The notes: a model not told the origin generated them from the sequence alone. Counted from the stretch's first letter, positions 24,069 through 33,589 are shown. The stretch: DNA of 64,000 nt from Clostridium_AW malenominatum (GCF_039521365.1 NZ_BAAACF010000006.1:122527-186526), one strand, 5' to 3'. A program made the numbers and translations.

Positions 24069-25292
24069 TTAGAAATTAAATTTAACTATCTTTTCAGTTT
24101 CTACTGTTATTTTACCATTTTTAATTACAAATAATCTATCTGGAATGTCGATGATGGCATCTTTAACAACTTTTGTATCAAGAAGTACCATATCTGCTTT
24201 TTTACCAACTTCTAATCCATAATCTTTAAGTCCTAAAGCCTTAGCAGGATTAGTTGTAATCATTGGTAATACAGTTGGAAGATCATCTGCTCCTCCAAGA
24301 TGTGCTGTTGGCACAGCAAGCATAGCAATTTGAATTAAATCTCCATTTCCATAAGGAGTAAATGCATTTCTTATATTGTTTGTTGCTATACACATATTAA
24401 CTCCGCCATCACGTAGAGTACGCACTGGAGTTAATGCTCTTCTTACATTGTATTCGTCTTTTCTTCCTCCAAGGTGAAGGTCTGTAGCAGGTAAACTCAT
24501 TACACTTATTTCAGCTTCCTTCATCTTTTTAATGATTGGCTCTAATTTTTCTTTAGGTAATGCTCCAAGGCTTGTTAAGTGACCTACTGATACTCTTCCT
24601 TGAAATCCTTCTTTTATAGTTTTGTCACAGATATATTCTATGGTAATTCCCTCAGCATCATCTTTGAAATCTTGATGAAAGTCAATTGGTTTGTTATATT
24701 TTTTAGCGATTTCAAATACTAAATCTATATGATCCATAGCTGGAGAATCATTGTATGGTATACCACCAACTACATCTGCACCCATTTCCATTGCTTGATA
24801 CATCATTTCTTCAGTACCTGGTGCTTTAAATATACCTTCCTGTGGGAAAGCAGTTACTTGTATGTCTATTATATCCTTAAACTCCTGCTTTAATTTCATA
24901 ACAGTTTCAAAACCTGTAAATCCCTGTGATGGATCAAATTCTGAATGAGTTCTTATATGAGTTGTTCCATTTTTTATAAGCATAGTTAATGCTCTTCTTG
25001 CTCTATCTTCCACATCTTCTTTTGTGAAAGTTGGCTTTAACTGTCCTGTAACTTTTATAGCTTCCATTAGAGTACCTGATTTATTTGGTAATCTATCTGC
25101 TATCAATGCTTTATCAAGATGTATATGGCTATCTACAAGTCCTGGAATAAGTACTCTTCCATCTGCATCTATTTCCCTGTGTGCTGTTCCTTCGATGTGA
25201 GGAGCAATAGCTACTATTTTGCCACCTTCTATAGCTACATCCTGTAGCTCTTCTCCATCCTTAATCCTAACTTTTCTTATAAGTATATCCAT
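24069..25292 (-). CDS. CodA-like metal-dependent amidohydrolase 2 (altered active site)
   Basis: A 407-aa CodA/YahJ-type amidohydrolase. It aligns well with CodA: SHIHLDKALI, FPQEGIF, DVVGGIP, DFHQDFKDDAEG, VGHLTSLGAL. However, ATNNIRNAFTPYG has Asn where CodA has the metal-binding Asp313, and Phe replaces Glu217. It therefore differs from both CodA and amidohydrolase 1, and may act on a different bond. ATG 25292 follows AGGAGGT. It lies 52 bp after the permease gene in the same cluster. Confidence 0.88.
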   Translation of the reverse strand: MDILIRKVRIKDGEELQDVAIEGGKIVAIAPHIEGTAHREIDADGRVLIPGLVDSHIHLDKALIADRLPNKSGTLMEAIKVTGQLKPTFTKEDVEDRARRALTMLIKNGTTHIRTHSEFDPSQGFTGFETVMKLKQEFKDIIDIQVTAFPQEGIFKAPGTEEMMYQAMEMGADVVGGIPYNDSPAMDHIDLVFEIAKKYNKPIDFHQDFKDDAEGITIEYICDKTIKEGFQGRVSVGHLTSLGALPKEKLEPIIKKMKEAEISVMSLPATDLHLGGRKDEYNVRRALTPVRTLRDGGVNMCIATNNIRNAFTPYGNGDLIQIAMLAVPTAHLGGADDLPTVLPMITTNPAKALGLKDYGLEVGKKADMVLLDTKVVKDAIIDIPDRLFVIKNGKITVETEKIVKFNF

Positions 25293-25344
25293 CAATATAC
25301 CTCCTTTTTTTAATTAATTTTATATTAAAAAACTAGATTATATT

Positions 25345-26706
25345 TTAGAATATGAAGGATATTATTAACAATAATGCTACGCATCCTCCAACCCACTTTG
25401 AGTTACCTTTTACTACGTCTATAATTGGAGTTTGGAATCCTGAAGATAAAGCTTGCATTGTGATATTAACAAAGCTCATCTGACTACCTAAACCAACACC
25501 CATAGCTACAAAACCTAATTGCATTGGTGTGAATCCAAGAGTTACTGCTACTGGAAGAACTAGTGTTAATACGGAACCAACATATGCTCCTGCTGGTACT
25601 CCAACTAGGAATCCTGCAAGTACTGTTGCTGGGACAACTAATGCCGCTGGGGCAAGCTTAGCTACACCAACTATTGCTGTAAATGCTCCAGTTTCTCCTA
25701 TTATGTTTATAAATGCTAAGAATATACCAACGCTAAATAATTTAACAAGTATATAATTTGACCCATCAACCATAGCGTTTACTGATTGAGATAAATTAAA
25801 CTTAGTACAAATAAATATTAAAGCTACTGTAACAATTGTGTAAACTAGTGGGGAAAGTATTGGCATTCCAACTGCTTTGTTTACAAATGGTCCAAAAATT
25901 ACTGCAAATAATAGGAATATTACTGGTATTGTATTTTTAAATAATTCGCTATCTGTCATATTTCTAACTTCTTCGTTTTCTTCACCTGTAAATATTGCAT
26001 TTCTCTTTTTTGCTCCATAGAATGCAAGTATTATTGCTAAAACTACGAATCCTATCCAGTAAATTCTCATTGAATCAACATATTGAGCTACTGGTACATT
26101 ACTAAGCTTTGACACTACACCTGACTCTAATGACGCTGGTGAAGTTGTAAATGAAACTGCTGCGGCAATTGCCATTGCAGCTATAAGTTCTGGAATTGCT
26201 CCCATTGCTGCAAAAGCAAGTGGTGCAATAACCATGGCACTTCCTCCACCTATACCTGACATATAAGTTGCTGCTGCTTGAAGAATTACTATAAATGCTG
26301 CAAAGTATTCAACTTTTCCTTTAATTGCACGTCTAACAAGTGTTAATGCTGACGTATATCCTCCTGATTTAAAAACTGCCATAGCAACTGCTGAGTTAAT
26401 GATTGGAACAGTTATTGTAAGCATTGATGGTATTGCCTTTAAGAAGAAATCATTTGCCTGAGCAAGAGTAATTCCTCCTATTAACATTGCCATCACTCCA
26501 CCAACTAAACCTGCCACCAACATATCTACTTTTTTAAATAATAGTGCTAAAATAACAACTAGTGGAATAACCGTTAATACTGCCATAAAACCTTGTGGAT
26601 TGGCTGGCTGTTTAGTTGCTTCTGCTGCTAATACCGGAACGCTTGATAGAATAAACATAAACATAAAAACAAGGAAGCTTGGTAAGAAATATCTTTTCTT
26701 ATTCAT
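25345..26706 (-). CDS. Putative permease of the ureide/amide catabolic cluster
   Basis: A 453-aa integral membrane protein with about 11-12 hydrophobic helices after an N-terminal signal-like segment. Glycine- and serine-rich internal stretches (GIGGGSAMV, TTSPASLESGV, GVPAGAYVG) resemble ion-transporter-superfamily permeases; the exact family is not recognised. Its position between carbamate kinase and the amidohydrolases suggests it imports their substrate or exports a product. AGGAGTG precedes the ATG. Confidence 0.75.
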   Translation of the reverse strand: MNKKRYFLPSFLVFMFMFILSSVPVLAAEATKQPANPQGFMAVLTVIPLVVILALLFKKVDMLVAGLVGGVMAMLIGGITLAQANDFFLKAIPSMLTITVPIINSAVAMAVFKSGGYTSALTLVRRAIKGKVEYFAAFIVILQAAATYMSGIGGGSAMVIAPLAFAAMGAIPELIAAMAIAAAVSFTTSPASLESGVVSKLSNVPVAQYVDSMRIYWIGFVVLAIILAFYGAKKRNAIFTGEENEEVRNMTDSELFKNTIPVIFLLFAVIFGPFVNKAVGMPILSPLVYTIVTVALIFICTKFNLSQSVNAMVDGSNYILVKLFSVGIFLAFINIIGETGAFTAIVGVAKLAPAALVVPATVLAGFLVGVPAGAYVGSVLTLVLPVAVTLGFTPMQLGFVAMGVGLGSQMSFVNITMQALSSGFQTPIIDVVKGNSKWVGGCVALLLIISFIF

Positions 26707-26784
26707 ATTATCACTCCTATATAATATTTTTTATATATTTAAGACATAATTTTAAAATAATACTCGAGTAAATATTGTCAAATT

Positions 26785-27726
26785 TTATAAAACAAGTCTT
26801 GTACCTGTTTTACCTTCTAGAGCCTCTTCTAACTTGTCAATTGAAGTTATTATTACATTCTTTCCTCCCTTTTCTAGGAAGTAAATTGCTGCGTGAATTT
26901 TAGGTCCCATGCTACCTTTTGGGAATTGTCCTTCTTCCATATACCTTAAAGCATCTTCAACTTTAAGCTCTAATAAATTTTCTTGATTTGGCTTTCCAAA
27001 GTTTATTGCTACTTGCTCTACTCCTGTTAATAAGAAGAAATAATCTGCTTTTACTTCTGCCGCAAGTAGTGCACTTGCAAAGTCTTTATCAATAACCGCT
27101 TCTACTCCTTCAAGTTTCCCATTATCTTTTTCTATTACAGGAATTCCTCCACCACCAGTAGTTATAACTAATATGCCTTTATCTACTAATGCTTCTATAG
27201 TTTCTTTTTCTATTATTTTCTTTGGCATAGGTGATGGTACAACTCTTCTATATCCTCTACCACTGTCTTCTACAAAAGTTATGCTTTTTTCTGATGCTTG
27301 TTTTTCTGCCTGTTCTTTAGTATAGAATGGTCCAACAGGTTTTGTTGGATTATTAAATGCTGAATCTTCTTTATCTACCACAACCTGTGTCACAACAGTA
27401 CTAATGGCTTTGTTTATTCCCTTGTCTTTCATTGCATTATAAAAAGCTTGTTGAATAAGATATCCTATGTTGCCCTGTGTTTCTGCATTACATACATCTA
27501 GCGGAAACTTTGGTACTACATTTGCTGCAAGTTCACCTTTTATCAATGCGTTTCCAACTTGTGGCCCATTTCCATGAGTAATTATAACTGTGTAATCCTT
27601 TTCGATTAAGTCTAAAATAGCGTCACAGCTATTGTTTATATTTTCTCTTTGTTCTTCTATAGTTCCCTTTTGATTCTCTTTTAATATTGCGTTTCCACCA
27701 ATAGCTAATACTATCTTTTCTTTCAT
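26785..27726 (-). CDS. arcC: Carbamate kinase
   Basis: A 313-aa carbamate kinase, catalysing carbamoyl phosphate + ADP to ATP + carbamate. Family features: AIGGNAIL near the start, THGNGPQVGNAL, the TTGGGGIPVI motif and KGSMGPKIHAAIYFLE. In this cluster, with FdrA and DUF1116 upstream, it most likely harvests carbamoyl phosphate made by the carbamoyltransferase complex rather than from arginine deiminase, since no arcA or arcB is present. Ribosome site CGGAGGA. Confidence 0.95.
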   Translation of the reverse strand: MKEKIVLAIGGNAILKENQKGTIEEQRENINNSCDAILDLIEKDYTVIITHGNGPQVGNALIKGELAANVVPKFPLDVCNAETQGNIGYLIQQAFYNAMKDKGINKAISTVVTQVVVDKEDSAFNNPTKPVGPFYTKEQAEKQASEKSITFVEDSGRGYRRVVPSPMPKKIIEKETIEALVDKGILVITTGGGGIPVIEKDNGKLEGVEAVIDKDFASALLAAEVKADYFFLLTGVEQVAINFGKPNQENLLELKVEDALRYMEEGQFPKGSMGPKIHAAIYFLEKGGKNVIITSIDKLEEALEGKTGTRLVL

Positions 27727-27774
27727 CCTTTATTTCCTCCGATATATAAATTTCAAGCCTGTGTGTTTTGGTAA

Positions 27775-27795
27775 AGCCCTTCTTAACGAAGGGCT
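27775..27795 (-). terminator. Intercistronic hairpin upstream of carbamate kinase
   Basis: AGCCCTTC / GAAGGGCT, a perfect 8-bp stem with a 5-base loop in the 85-bp gap between the DUF1116 and carbamate kinase genes. It has only a short T run, so it may be a leaky terminator or an mRNA-stabilising stem. Confidence 0.5.
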
Positions 27796-27811
27796 GAGAT
27801 TCTATATAAAA

Positions 27812-29062
27812 TTATTCTTCTATTAACTCACTAAAAGCCATTACTGCTTTTACAAAACAATCAAGTGGTGCAGTTACAATACCCGCTCCTATTTGACCTA
27901 CTCCTGGTTCTTTATGAGCCATACCTGTGTTGATTACAGGTAATATTCCTGTTTCTACAACTTTTCTTATATCAATTCCAGTAGGTACTCCTTGGAAGTT
28001 CATATTTGGCATTTGGTATGTTGAATTTGTTCCCTCTGTGATTTCTTCCATATCCATTGTGTATTGGATTGCCGCTTGAACTGATGCTGCACCTACAAAC
28101 TGAACTACAGCTGGAGCAGCTCCCATAGCAAATCCACCTAGTCCTATACATTCTACAATTGCACTATCTCCCATATCTGGGTTTGCATCTTTTTCACTAT
28201 ATCCTGGGAAATATAATCCTTGTGGCATATTAACTGGGGCTTCAAACCATTGTTCTCCTAAGCCACTAACTTTAATTCCAAAATTTGTACCATTTCTACT
28301 CATTGCAGTTACAATTGTACTTCCTTCGATATTCTTAACTGGATCCATAGTAGCTTTAGAATTTGCCATAGCGATATTTAAGAAGAATTGTTCATTACCA
28401 GTAACAAAGTCTGTTACTTCTTCTATTGTTTTCTTATCGTCCATAACTCTTACCAAGTAAGGTAATATTGTTCTAGCAAATACTGAAGACGCTGCTACGT
28501 TTCTTTGGTGTAATTCATCTCCCATTGCTAAAGCTTTAGCTATTAAAACTTGAACATTTATTGGACCAGATAACGCTAATGCTTTCTTTAATACTGGTGC
28601 AAATACTTGCTCTAACCATTTTAATCTCTTGATAACTGATTCATCATTAGCACCGAATCTCATAACTTTTCCTAAACCTTCATTGAATGTGCTGTAAGCA
28701 TAGTTTCCAAAGGTTTCATTCTTAACAACTACAAGTGGCATTGAGTAAGTTACCATACCAGACATTGGTCCTACGCAACCCATGCTGTGATTGCTTACGA
28801 ATTTTACTTTTCCAGTAGCAGCCATTTCCTCTGCTTCTTCATAGCTATCAGTTAATCCTTCATATATTATTGCTCCAACAATAGCACCCTTCATAGGTCC
28901 ACACATATCTTCCCATTTTATTGGAGGACCTGCGTGGCCTATGGTATACTTATCCATTCCTTCAATTACTTCATGTGCATATTTAACATCTACTAAAAAG
29001 TTATTTGCCTTTTGAATTCTTTCAAATGCTATTTTATTTGCTTCATTTATATCGAATTTCAT
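27812..29062 (-). CDS. DUF1116 protein (YlbE/YahG-like), predicted carbamoyltransferase subunit
   Basis: A 416-aa DUF1116 protein. E. coli YlbE, with FdrA and YlbF, has been assigned as a subunit of oxamate carbamoyltransferase (AllG in AllFGH). Visible segments are PPIKWEDMCGPMKGAIVGA, NHSMGCVGPMSGMVTYSMP, the central RNGTNFGIKVSGLGEQWF and the end of the domain, MAHKEPGVGQIGAGIV. Here it follows the FdrA genes and precedes carbamate kinase, which fits this role; the actual acceptor or donor acid is unknown. Ribosome site AGGAGGT. Confidence 0.9.
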   Translation of the reverse strand: MKFDINEANKIAFERIQKANNFLVDVKYAHEVIEGMDKYTIGHAGPPIKWEDMCGPMKGAIVGAIIYEGLTDSYEEAEEMAATGKVKFVSNHSMGCVGPMSGMVTYSMPLVVVKNETFGNYAYSTFNEGLGKVMRFGANDESVIKRLKWLEQVFAPVLKKALALSGPINVQVLIAKALAMGDELHQRNVAASSVFARTILPYLVRVMDDKKTIEEVTDFVTGNEQFFLNIAMANSKATMDPVKNIEGSTIVTAMSRNGTNFGIKVSGLGEQWFEAPVNMPQGLYFPGYSEKDANPDMGDSAIVECIGLGGFAMGAAPAVVQFVGAASVQAAIQYTMDMEEITEGTNSTYQMPNMNFQGVPTGIDIRKVVETGILPVINTGMAHKEPGVGQIGAGIVTAPLDCFVKAVMAFSELIEE

Positions 29063-29074
29063 TTAATTTACCTC

Positions 29075-29251
29075 CTATTTTCTGTTTAGTTTTTCAAGTA
29101 TTTCAAGAAGTTTGGCATCTCCGCCAGCTGCTGGTTTCCATTCAACGTGAATGCATTCTAGTTTTTGATGTTTATTTGCTTCGTGAAATGTTTCAAGCCC
29201 AACGTTTACAACTTTTACTTTGTCTTTAAAAAGTTCTTTTATCTTATTCAC
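29075..29251 (-). CDS. Small FdrA-associated protein
   Basis: A 58-aa protein recognised as the short FdrA domain protein that often accompanies FdrA: VVNVGLETFHEAN, then VHVEW-like VEWKPAAGGDAKLLEILEKL. AGGAGG lies 8 bp before GTG 29251, so GTG is the better start; it overlaps the fdrA stop by 8 bp. The overlap implies translational coupling and equimolar production, as expected for a small subunit of the complex (inference). Confidence 0.8.
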   Translation of the reverse strand: MNKIKELFKDKVKVVNVGLETFHEANKHQKLECIHVEWKPAAGGDAKLLEILEKLNRK

Positions 29252-30833
29252 TAGCAAGACCTCCTATCATCTTTGACCAAGTTTCACCTTTTGAAGCTAT
29301 TAATATAGCCAATCTAGTTGCTTGTGCATTTGATGGCATTACTATAACTCCTGAGTTTTGTAATTTTTCTATTTGTTCTTTTCTTGATTGAATATCTTCA
29401 TCCGTTCCGCAAACTGAAGCAACAAAGCTTATGTGTCTTCCCTCTGCTAACTTTTGTTTAACTTCATCAATTGCTGTAGTTAAAGCTCCTGCCATATCTT
29501 CATTTGAACCATAGCCTAAAACTACATCGAATAATATTACTGCTGTTTCTGGATCTGATGATTCTTTCTTAATTCTTTCAACTCTAAGTCTTGGGTCAAT
29601 CATTGGGTGTGGTCTACCATTTGTAAAGTAGTCATCCCCTAAATCTAATACTGTGTTCTTTTCACTTTTTTCTATATCTTTTAATAAGCCATCTTCTTTT
29701 ATTGGTGTATTTGAATAAACTTCGCCTACATAGTTACTTATTAACACCATAGCTTCTGAGCTTAATGTTCCACCTGAATAAAGACCTCTTATATATTTTT
29801 GATTTTCACCTAATTTAGCTATTTCTTTTTCTACTATTTCTTTTACTTCTTCTTGTGACTTAGTGAATATCACTTTTTCTATTTTTTTAGCTCTAGCTAA
29901 ATTAACAGCTGCATGAGCTGCATCTTCTAGCGTAAATGTTTGTATAACCGTATCTTTTTCTACTTTCATTGGTTCGCCACTTATAAAGCAAGTAACAACT
30001 GGTTTTTCAACTTTTTCTATGAACTTAAATATTTTTTCCATAACGGATTTATGTGGTGGTTTTGAAATTATAACTATAACTTCAGTTTCTTCATCTTGTG
30101 CTAAAGCTTCAAGTTCCATTAGCATCATTCTTCCACCAATTTTTTCCTTAACGTCTCTTCCACCAGTTCCTAAGGCTTGAGAAACTCCTTCACCAAGCTG
30201 GCTTACTAAGCATGTTACTTCTTGAAGACCTGTACCTGCAGCAGCTACCATTCCTATTTTTCCTTTGTTAACTACATTAGCAAATCCTAAAGCAGCTCCA
30301 CTAATAACTGTTGTACCACAGTCTGGTCCCATCATTAAAAGACCTTTTTCTATAGCTTTATCTTTTAATTCAATTTCATCTTCTATGGATACGTTGTCAC
30401 TAAAAAGTAAAACATGTAAGTTATTATCAAGTGCTTTTAAAACTTCTCTTTTTGCATGTTTTCCTGGAACTGAGATTATTGTAAAATTTGCATTTGGAAG
30501 TCTTTTTACTGCTGTGTTTATAGTTTTTGCTCTAAGATCTCCTTCAGAAGAAGCATCACTTTTCTTTTGAAGTTCCTCTTCTATTACACTTACTAATTCT
30601 GTAATTTTTTCATCACTTTCCGTTTTAGCTGCAATTACTAAGTCATTAGAAGTAATATCTAAGTTTTCAGGTAGCAAAAGACCTGAATCTGTCATCAATT
30701 TCTTATTATAGTCAGTTGCCATCATAACAGTTGCATCTAAAATTCCTTCTAAGGAGGTAATCTTACTTGATATCATCATTAAGGTTACTGAATCATAATA
30801 GGTATTCTTTTTTATAATGTTTTTAATTACCAT
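29244..30833 (-). CDS. FdrA/YahF-like protein (acyl-CoA synthetase-like), predicted carbamoyltransferase subunit
   Basis: A 529-aa FdrA-family protein related to succinyl-CoA synthetase alpha. The Rossmann-like regions are GPDCGTTVISGAALGFANVV and GMVAAAGTGLQEVTCL; GLYSGGTLSSEAM and NGRPHPMIDPRLR lie in the C-terminal half. In E. coli FdrA is part of oxamate carbamoyltransferase (AllF). GGAGG precedes the ATG. Only 3 bp separate it from the DUF2877 gene, and it overlaps the small FdrA-associated gene, so the group is one operon. Confidence 0.92.
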   Translation of the reverse strand: MVIKNIIKKNTYYDSVTLMMISSKITSLEGILDATVMMATDYNKKLMTDSGLLLPENLDITSNDLVIAAKTESDEKITELVSVIEEELQKKSDASSEGDLRAKTINTAVKRLPNANFTIISVPGKHAKREVLKALDNNLHVLLFSDNVSIEDEIELKDKAIEKGLLMMGPDCGTTVISGAALGFANVVNKGKIGMVAAAGTGLQEVTCLVSQLGEGVSQALGTGGRDVKEKIGGRMMLMELEALAQDEETEVIVIISKPPHKSVMEKIFKFIEKVEKPVVTCFISGEPMKVEKDTVIQTFTLEDAAHAAVNLARAKKIEKVIFTKSQEEVKEIVEKEIAKLGENQKYIRGLYSGGTLSSEAMVLISNYVGEVYSNTPIKEDGLLKDIEKSEKNTVLDLGDDYFTNGRPHPMIDPRLRVERIKKESSDPETAVILFDVVLGYGSNEDMAGALTTAIDEVKQKLAEGRHISFVASVCGTDEDIQSRKEQIEKLQNSGVIVMPSNAQATRLAILIASKGETWSKMIGGLASE

Positions 30834-30836
30834 AAC

Positions 30837-31748
30837 TTATCCTCCATTTGTATTTATATTTAAATTTGAAACTAAATAAAGTCCCCATAATACTCCACAT
30901 AGTCCATCTGTTCCAGATGAATGACCTATGGACATCATTGATATTACAGCTTTATATAGTTCCTCTGAATTTACACTCCACATAGCTTCATATAGTTTGT
31001 GAAAACTCTCACTAAATCGGGCACAGGTTCCTTCTTCAAGAAAAGTTTTACTTACCATAGTTGTCTTGTATGAATTTTTTAGTATTTCACTGCAAAGCTT
31101 TTCATAAAACTCCGAAATACCAATACTTGATAATTTACAATGGTGTAATACACTCATCACTCCTACTAAAAAATCATCTCCTGCTGGGGTAAGCCCTGCT
31201 CCATATCCTATTAAGCTTGATAATTTTATTGCTGCATCTATTTGATTTTTATTATAAAAATCAAAGTAAACTTCTTCTAATACATTTACTACATTTGATT
31301 TGTTTTTATCATAATAAGTTTTATAACTGTCCCCAGCAATAATCGAAAGAACCTCTTCTTTAATTCCACCAGATTTTCCATTTAGTATTACTAAACTTTT
31401 AATTTTATTAGTGTGCTTTTTATTATTACAAAGAAGAAGGGAATAATATTTTAATGAGGGGTCCCAAATTAGAGGTCTTTCTATATTTACTGATATGCTG
31501 CCAATATAAATCACGTCTTTTTTTACTGTAATAACATCTTCCATTTTAATAGGAAGGTCTAAAAAATTTATAGTTTCTTTGATAGAAATGCTTAATGGAC
31601 CTTTGGGCACATTTGAATTTTGTATAGATATTAACTTACCACGGTATTCAAAATTAACTACATTTTTAAAGATAGAGTGAACTTTGCTACCATTTAACCT
31701 ATACATATTATCTAATACGGGCATACTTATAAAATCAACCTTAAACAT
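30837..31748 (-). CDS. DUF2877 protein (YlbF/YahE-like), predicted carbamoyltransferase subunit
   Basis: A 303-aa DUF2877 protein. The C-terminal part has the family signature LIGYGAGLTPAGDDFLVGVM and later SIGHSSGTDGLCGVLWGLYL. E. coli YlbF is the third subunit (AllH) of oxamate carbamoyltransferase. First gene after pucR, with GGGGGAT before the ATG. Its leader carries a 17-bp palindrome that may be the regulator site. Confidence 0.9.
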   Translation of the reverse strand: MFKVDFISMPVLDNMYRLNGSKVHSIFKNVVNFEYRGKLISIQNSNVPKGPLSISIKETINFLDLPIKMEDVITVKKDVIYIGSISVNIERPLIWDPSLKYYSLLLCNNKKHTNKIKSLVILNGKSGGIKEEVLSIIAGDSYKTYYDKNKSNVVNVLEEVYFDFYNKNQIDAAIKLSSLIGYGAGLTPAGDDFLVGVMSVLHHCKLSSIGISEFYEKLCSEILKNSYKTTMVSKTFLEEGTCARFSESFHKLYEAMWSVNSEELYKAVISMMSIGHSSGTDGLCGVLWGLYLVSNLNINTNGG

Positions 31749-31832
31749 TTTCTATCCCCCTATGCAGTTATAATTATAGTTTATTAATTCCTCAATTCCA
31801 TCAACAGTATGCCAAAAATTCCGAATAGTCTA

Positions 31833-31849
31833 TTGTGCAATTTGCACAA
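31833..31849. promoter_or_regulatory. 17-bp palindrome, candidate PucR operator
   Basis: TTGTGCAA-T-TTGCACAA is a perfect inverted repeat around one base, in the 140-bp gap between pucR and the DUF2877-led operon. Its place suggests an operator for the adjacent PucR-type regulator; the assignment is inference from position. Confidence 0.6.
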
Positions 31850-31875
31850 ACATTAAAATTTAGTTTTTAAACACA

Positions 31876-31904
31876 AAAAGAGCCCTTTTTATACGGGCTC
31901 CTTG
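31876..31904 (-). terminator. Terminator of the PucR-type regulator gene
   Basis: AAGAGCCC / GGGCTC hairpin with T-run on the minus strand. It overlaps the pucR stop codon, and separates the regulator from the catabolic operon. Confidence 0.85.
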
Positions 31905-33589
31905 TTATCAAAGGATAATAATCTCATAATATGAATTCCTAATTGAAGTTCTAAATTTTCCTCTCCATTTTCCAAGTTAGTATTTAATATTTCCTTAATT
32001 TTATCAAGCCTATACAAAAGGGTATTTCTATGAATATACAAGGCTTTAGCAGCCTCACTCATGTTTCCTTTACATATAAAATACTTTTCTAGAGTTTCTA
32101 CCAAATTTGTATTGTTTTCAATGTCATATTCAACTAATTTTTTTATTGAGTTATTATAAAAATCCTTTAATGCTTCAGTATTTCCAGAAGAATTTAAAAG
32201 ATGATATATAACAAAATCATCAAAGTGCACAACCACTTCTCTATTTTTCATTTTTTTTATTATTTTATTAGCTTCCATAGCTTCCTTAAAGCTTTTAGAT
32301 ATATTGATTATTTTATAAGCTTTTCCAATTCCTATTCTTATATTATAGCCATTGTATCTTTTTAAAAATTCCTCTTTTATAACTTTACCAAATTCTACTG
32401 TAAATTCTCTGCTCTCCTTTGAATCCTCTGAAATCTTCGTAGGTATAAAAGTAATAATATATGCTCCCCTTATAATAGATATTGTTTTTATATTTTTTTT
32501 AGAAGATTTATCTTCAATCATTTTAATAGTTTCTTCTCTCATTTGTCGCATTATACTTATTTCTAAATAGACGTTTGGTATATTATTTGCATCACTTATT
32601 TCAATAATCATACAAGAATAATTATATAGAGAATTTAATCCGTACATATTACCTAGGCTTTCAATCTCATTCTCTGAACGTATTTTACCTTCGATTAGCT
32701 CATCAAAAAAGTCTCTTCTCATAAAATGTTTCGCTTCATCTATAGCCTTTTGCTTCATTCTTTCAAGCATTATTATAATTAATGCTCTTTCAACAGCTAT
32801 ATAATCTAATTCAATCATTTTTCTATTAGTTTCTGCAACTATGATATATCCGTATACCTCTTTATCAGAAACTATAGGCTTAATTCTAAAAGATACCTCC
32901 TCTCCATTTATTTCATCAGTATATTTTATTGCTTCCTTTGGAAACTCATCATTATTACAGTACTCATTTATAAAATCATTTTTCAACATATATTCATTAT
33001 TTACATTAATAAACAAATCTTTAATATAGTATTCATGATTTAGAAAGTTTTTATTAGAAATTATTTTCCCATGTTCATCGGTAATTAATACGGGATTATT
33101 TATTATATCCCCTAGTTCCTCCGTTAATTCCTTAATACCTCCCCCGTTTATAACTATATTCATAAACTGCTCATGTATATCAAAAGATCTTCTTAGCTTT
33201 TTACTTTGACGTTCATAAAGCTCCTTGTAAAACATACTACTTACATCAGATAAACTAAACTCATAGGGTATTTCAATAATAGGTAAAGATAAGGCCTTAG
33301 CCTCCTCAAGCACTCTGTCCGATAGTTCTAAAATATATCTATTTTTTTTTATGCCAATCCCTGCAGCACCAATTTTACTTAACTCTCTAATGAAATTTAA
33401 TTGTAACTCCTCATCGTCTTTCATAAAGTACCCAGTAGTTAATAAAAACTCACCAGATTTTATCCATTTCAACGTATCTGGATTTTCCATCATGTTTATG
33501 CTGGTTAAGGGTTTTTCTAGTCCATTAATACCTGAAAGCAATTCGAACCCCTTTTCTTTTAGTGAAACTACAAAATCTTTAACATCCAT
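31889..33589 (-). CDS. PucR family transcriptional regulator
   Basis: A 566-aa regulator: N-terminal PucR domain (about 1-125), a middle sensory region (about 150-420) and a C-terminal CdaR/PucR helix-turn-helix, MSEAAKALYIHRNTLLYRLD (about 520-539). PucR of Bacillus subtilis activates purine catabolism. Located upstream of the carbamoyltransferase/amidohydrolase cluster on the same strand, it probably senses its substrate. Ribosome site AAGGTG. It ends in a terminator, so the operon has its own promoter. Confidence 0.92.
   Translation of the reverse strand: MDVKDFVVSLKEKGFELLSGINGLEKPLTSINMMENPDTLKWIKSGEFLLTTGYFMKDDEELQLNFIRELSKIGAAGIGIKKNRYILELSDRVLEEAKALSLPIIEIPYEFSLSDVSSMFYKELYERQSKKLRRSFDIHEQFMNIVINGGGIKELTEELGDIINNPVLITDEHGKIISNKNFLNHEYYIKDLFINVNNEYMLKNDFINEYCNNDEFPKEAIKYTDEINGEEVSFRIKPIVSDKEVYGYIIVAETNRKMIELDYIAVERALIIIMLERMKQKAIDEAKHFMRRDFFDELIEGKIRSENEIESLGNMYGLNSLYNYSCMIIEISDANNIPNVYLEISIMRQMREETIKMIEDKSSKKNIKTISIIRGAYIITFIPTKISEDSKESREFTVEFGKVIKEEFLKRYNGYNIRIGIGKAYKIINISKSFKEAMEANKIIKKMKNREVVVHFDDFVIYHLLNSSGNTEALKDFYNNSIKKLVEYDIENNTNLVETLEKYFICKGNMSEAAKALYIHRNTLLYRLDKIKEILNTNLENGEENLELQLGIHIMRLLSFDNKEPV

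Noticed and set aside
26785..27726. Arginine deiminase pathway
   Set aside because: Carbamate kinase is present, but no arginine deiminase or ornithine carbamoyltransferase; the FdrA cluster explains it better.
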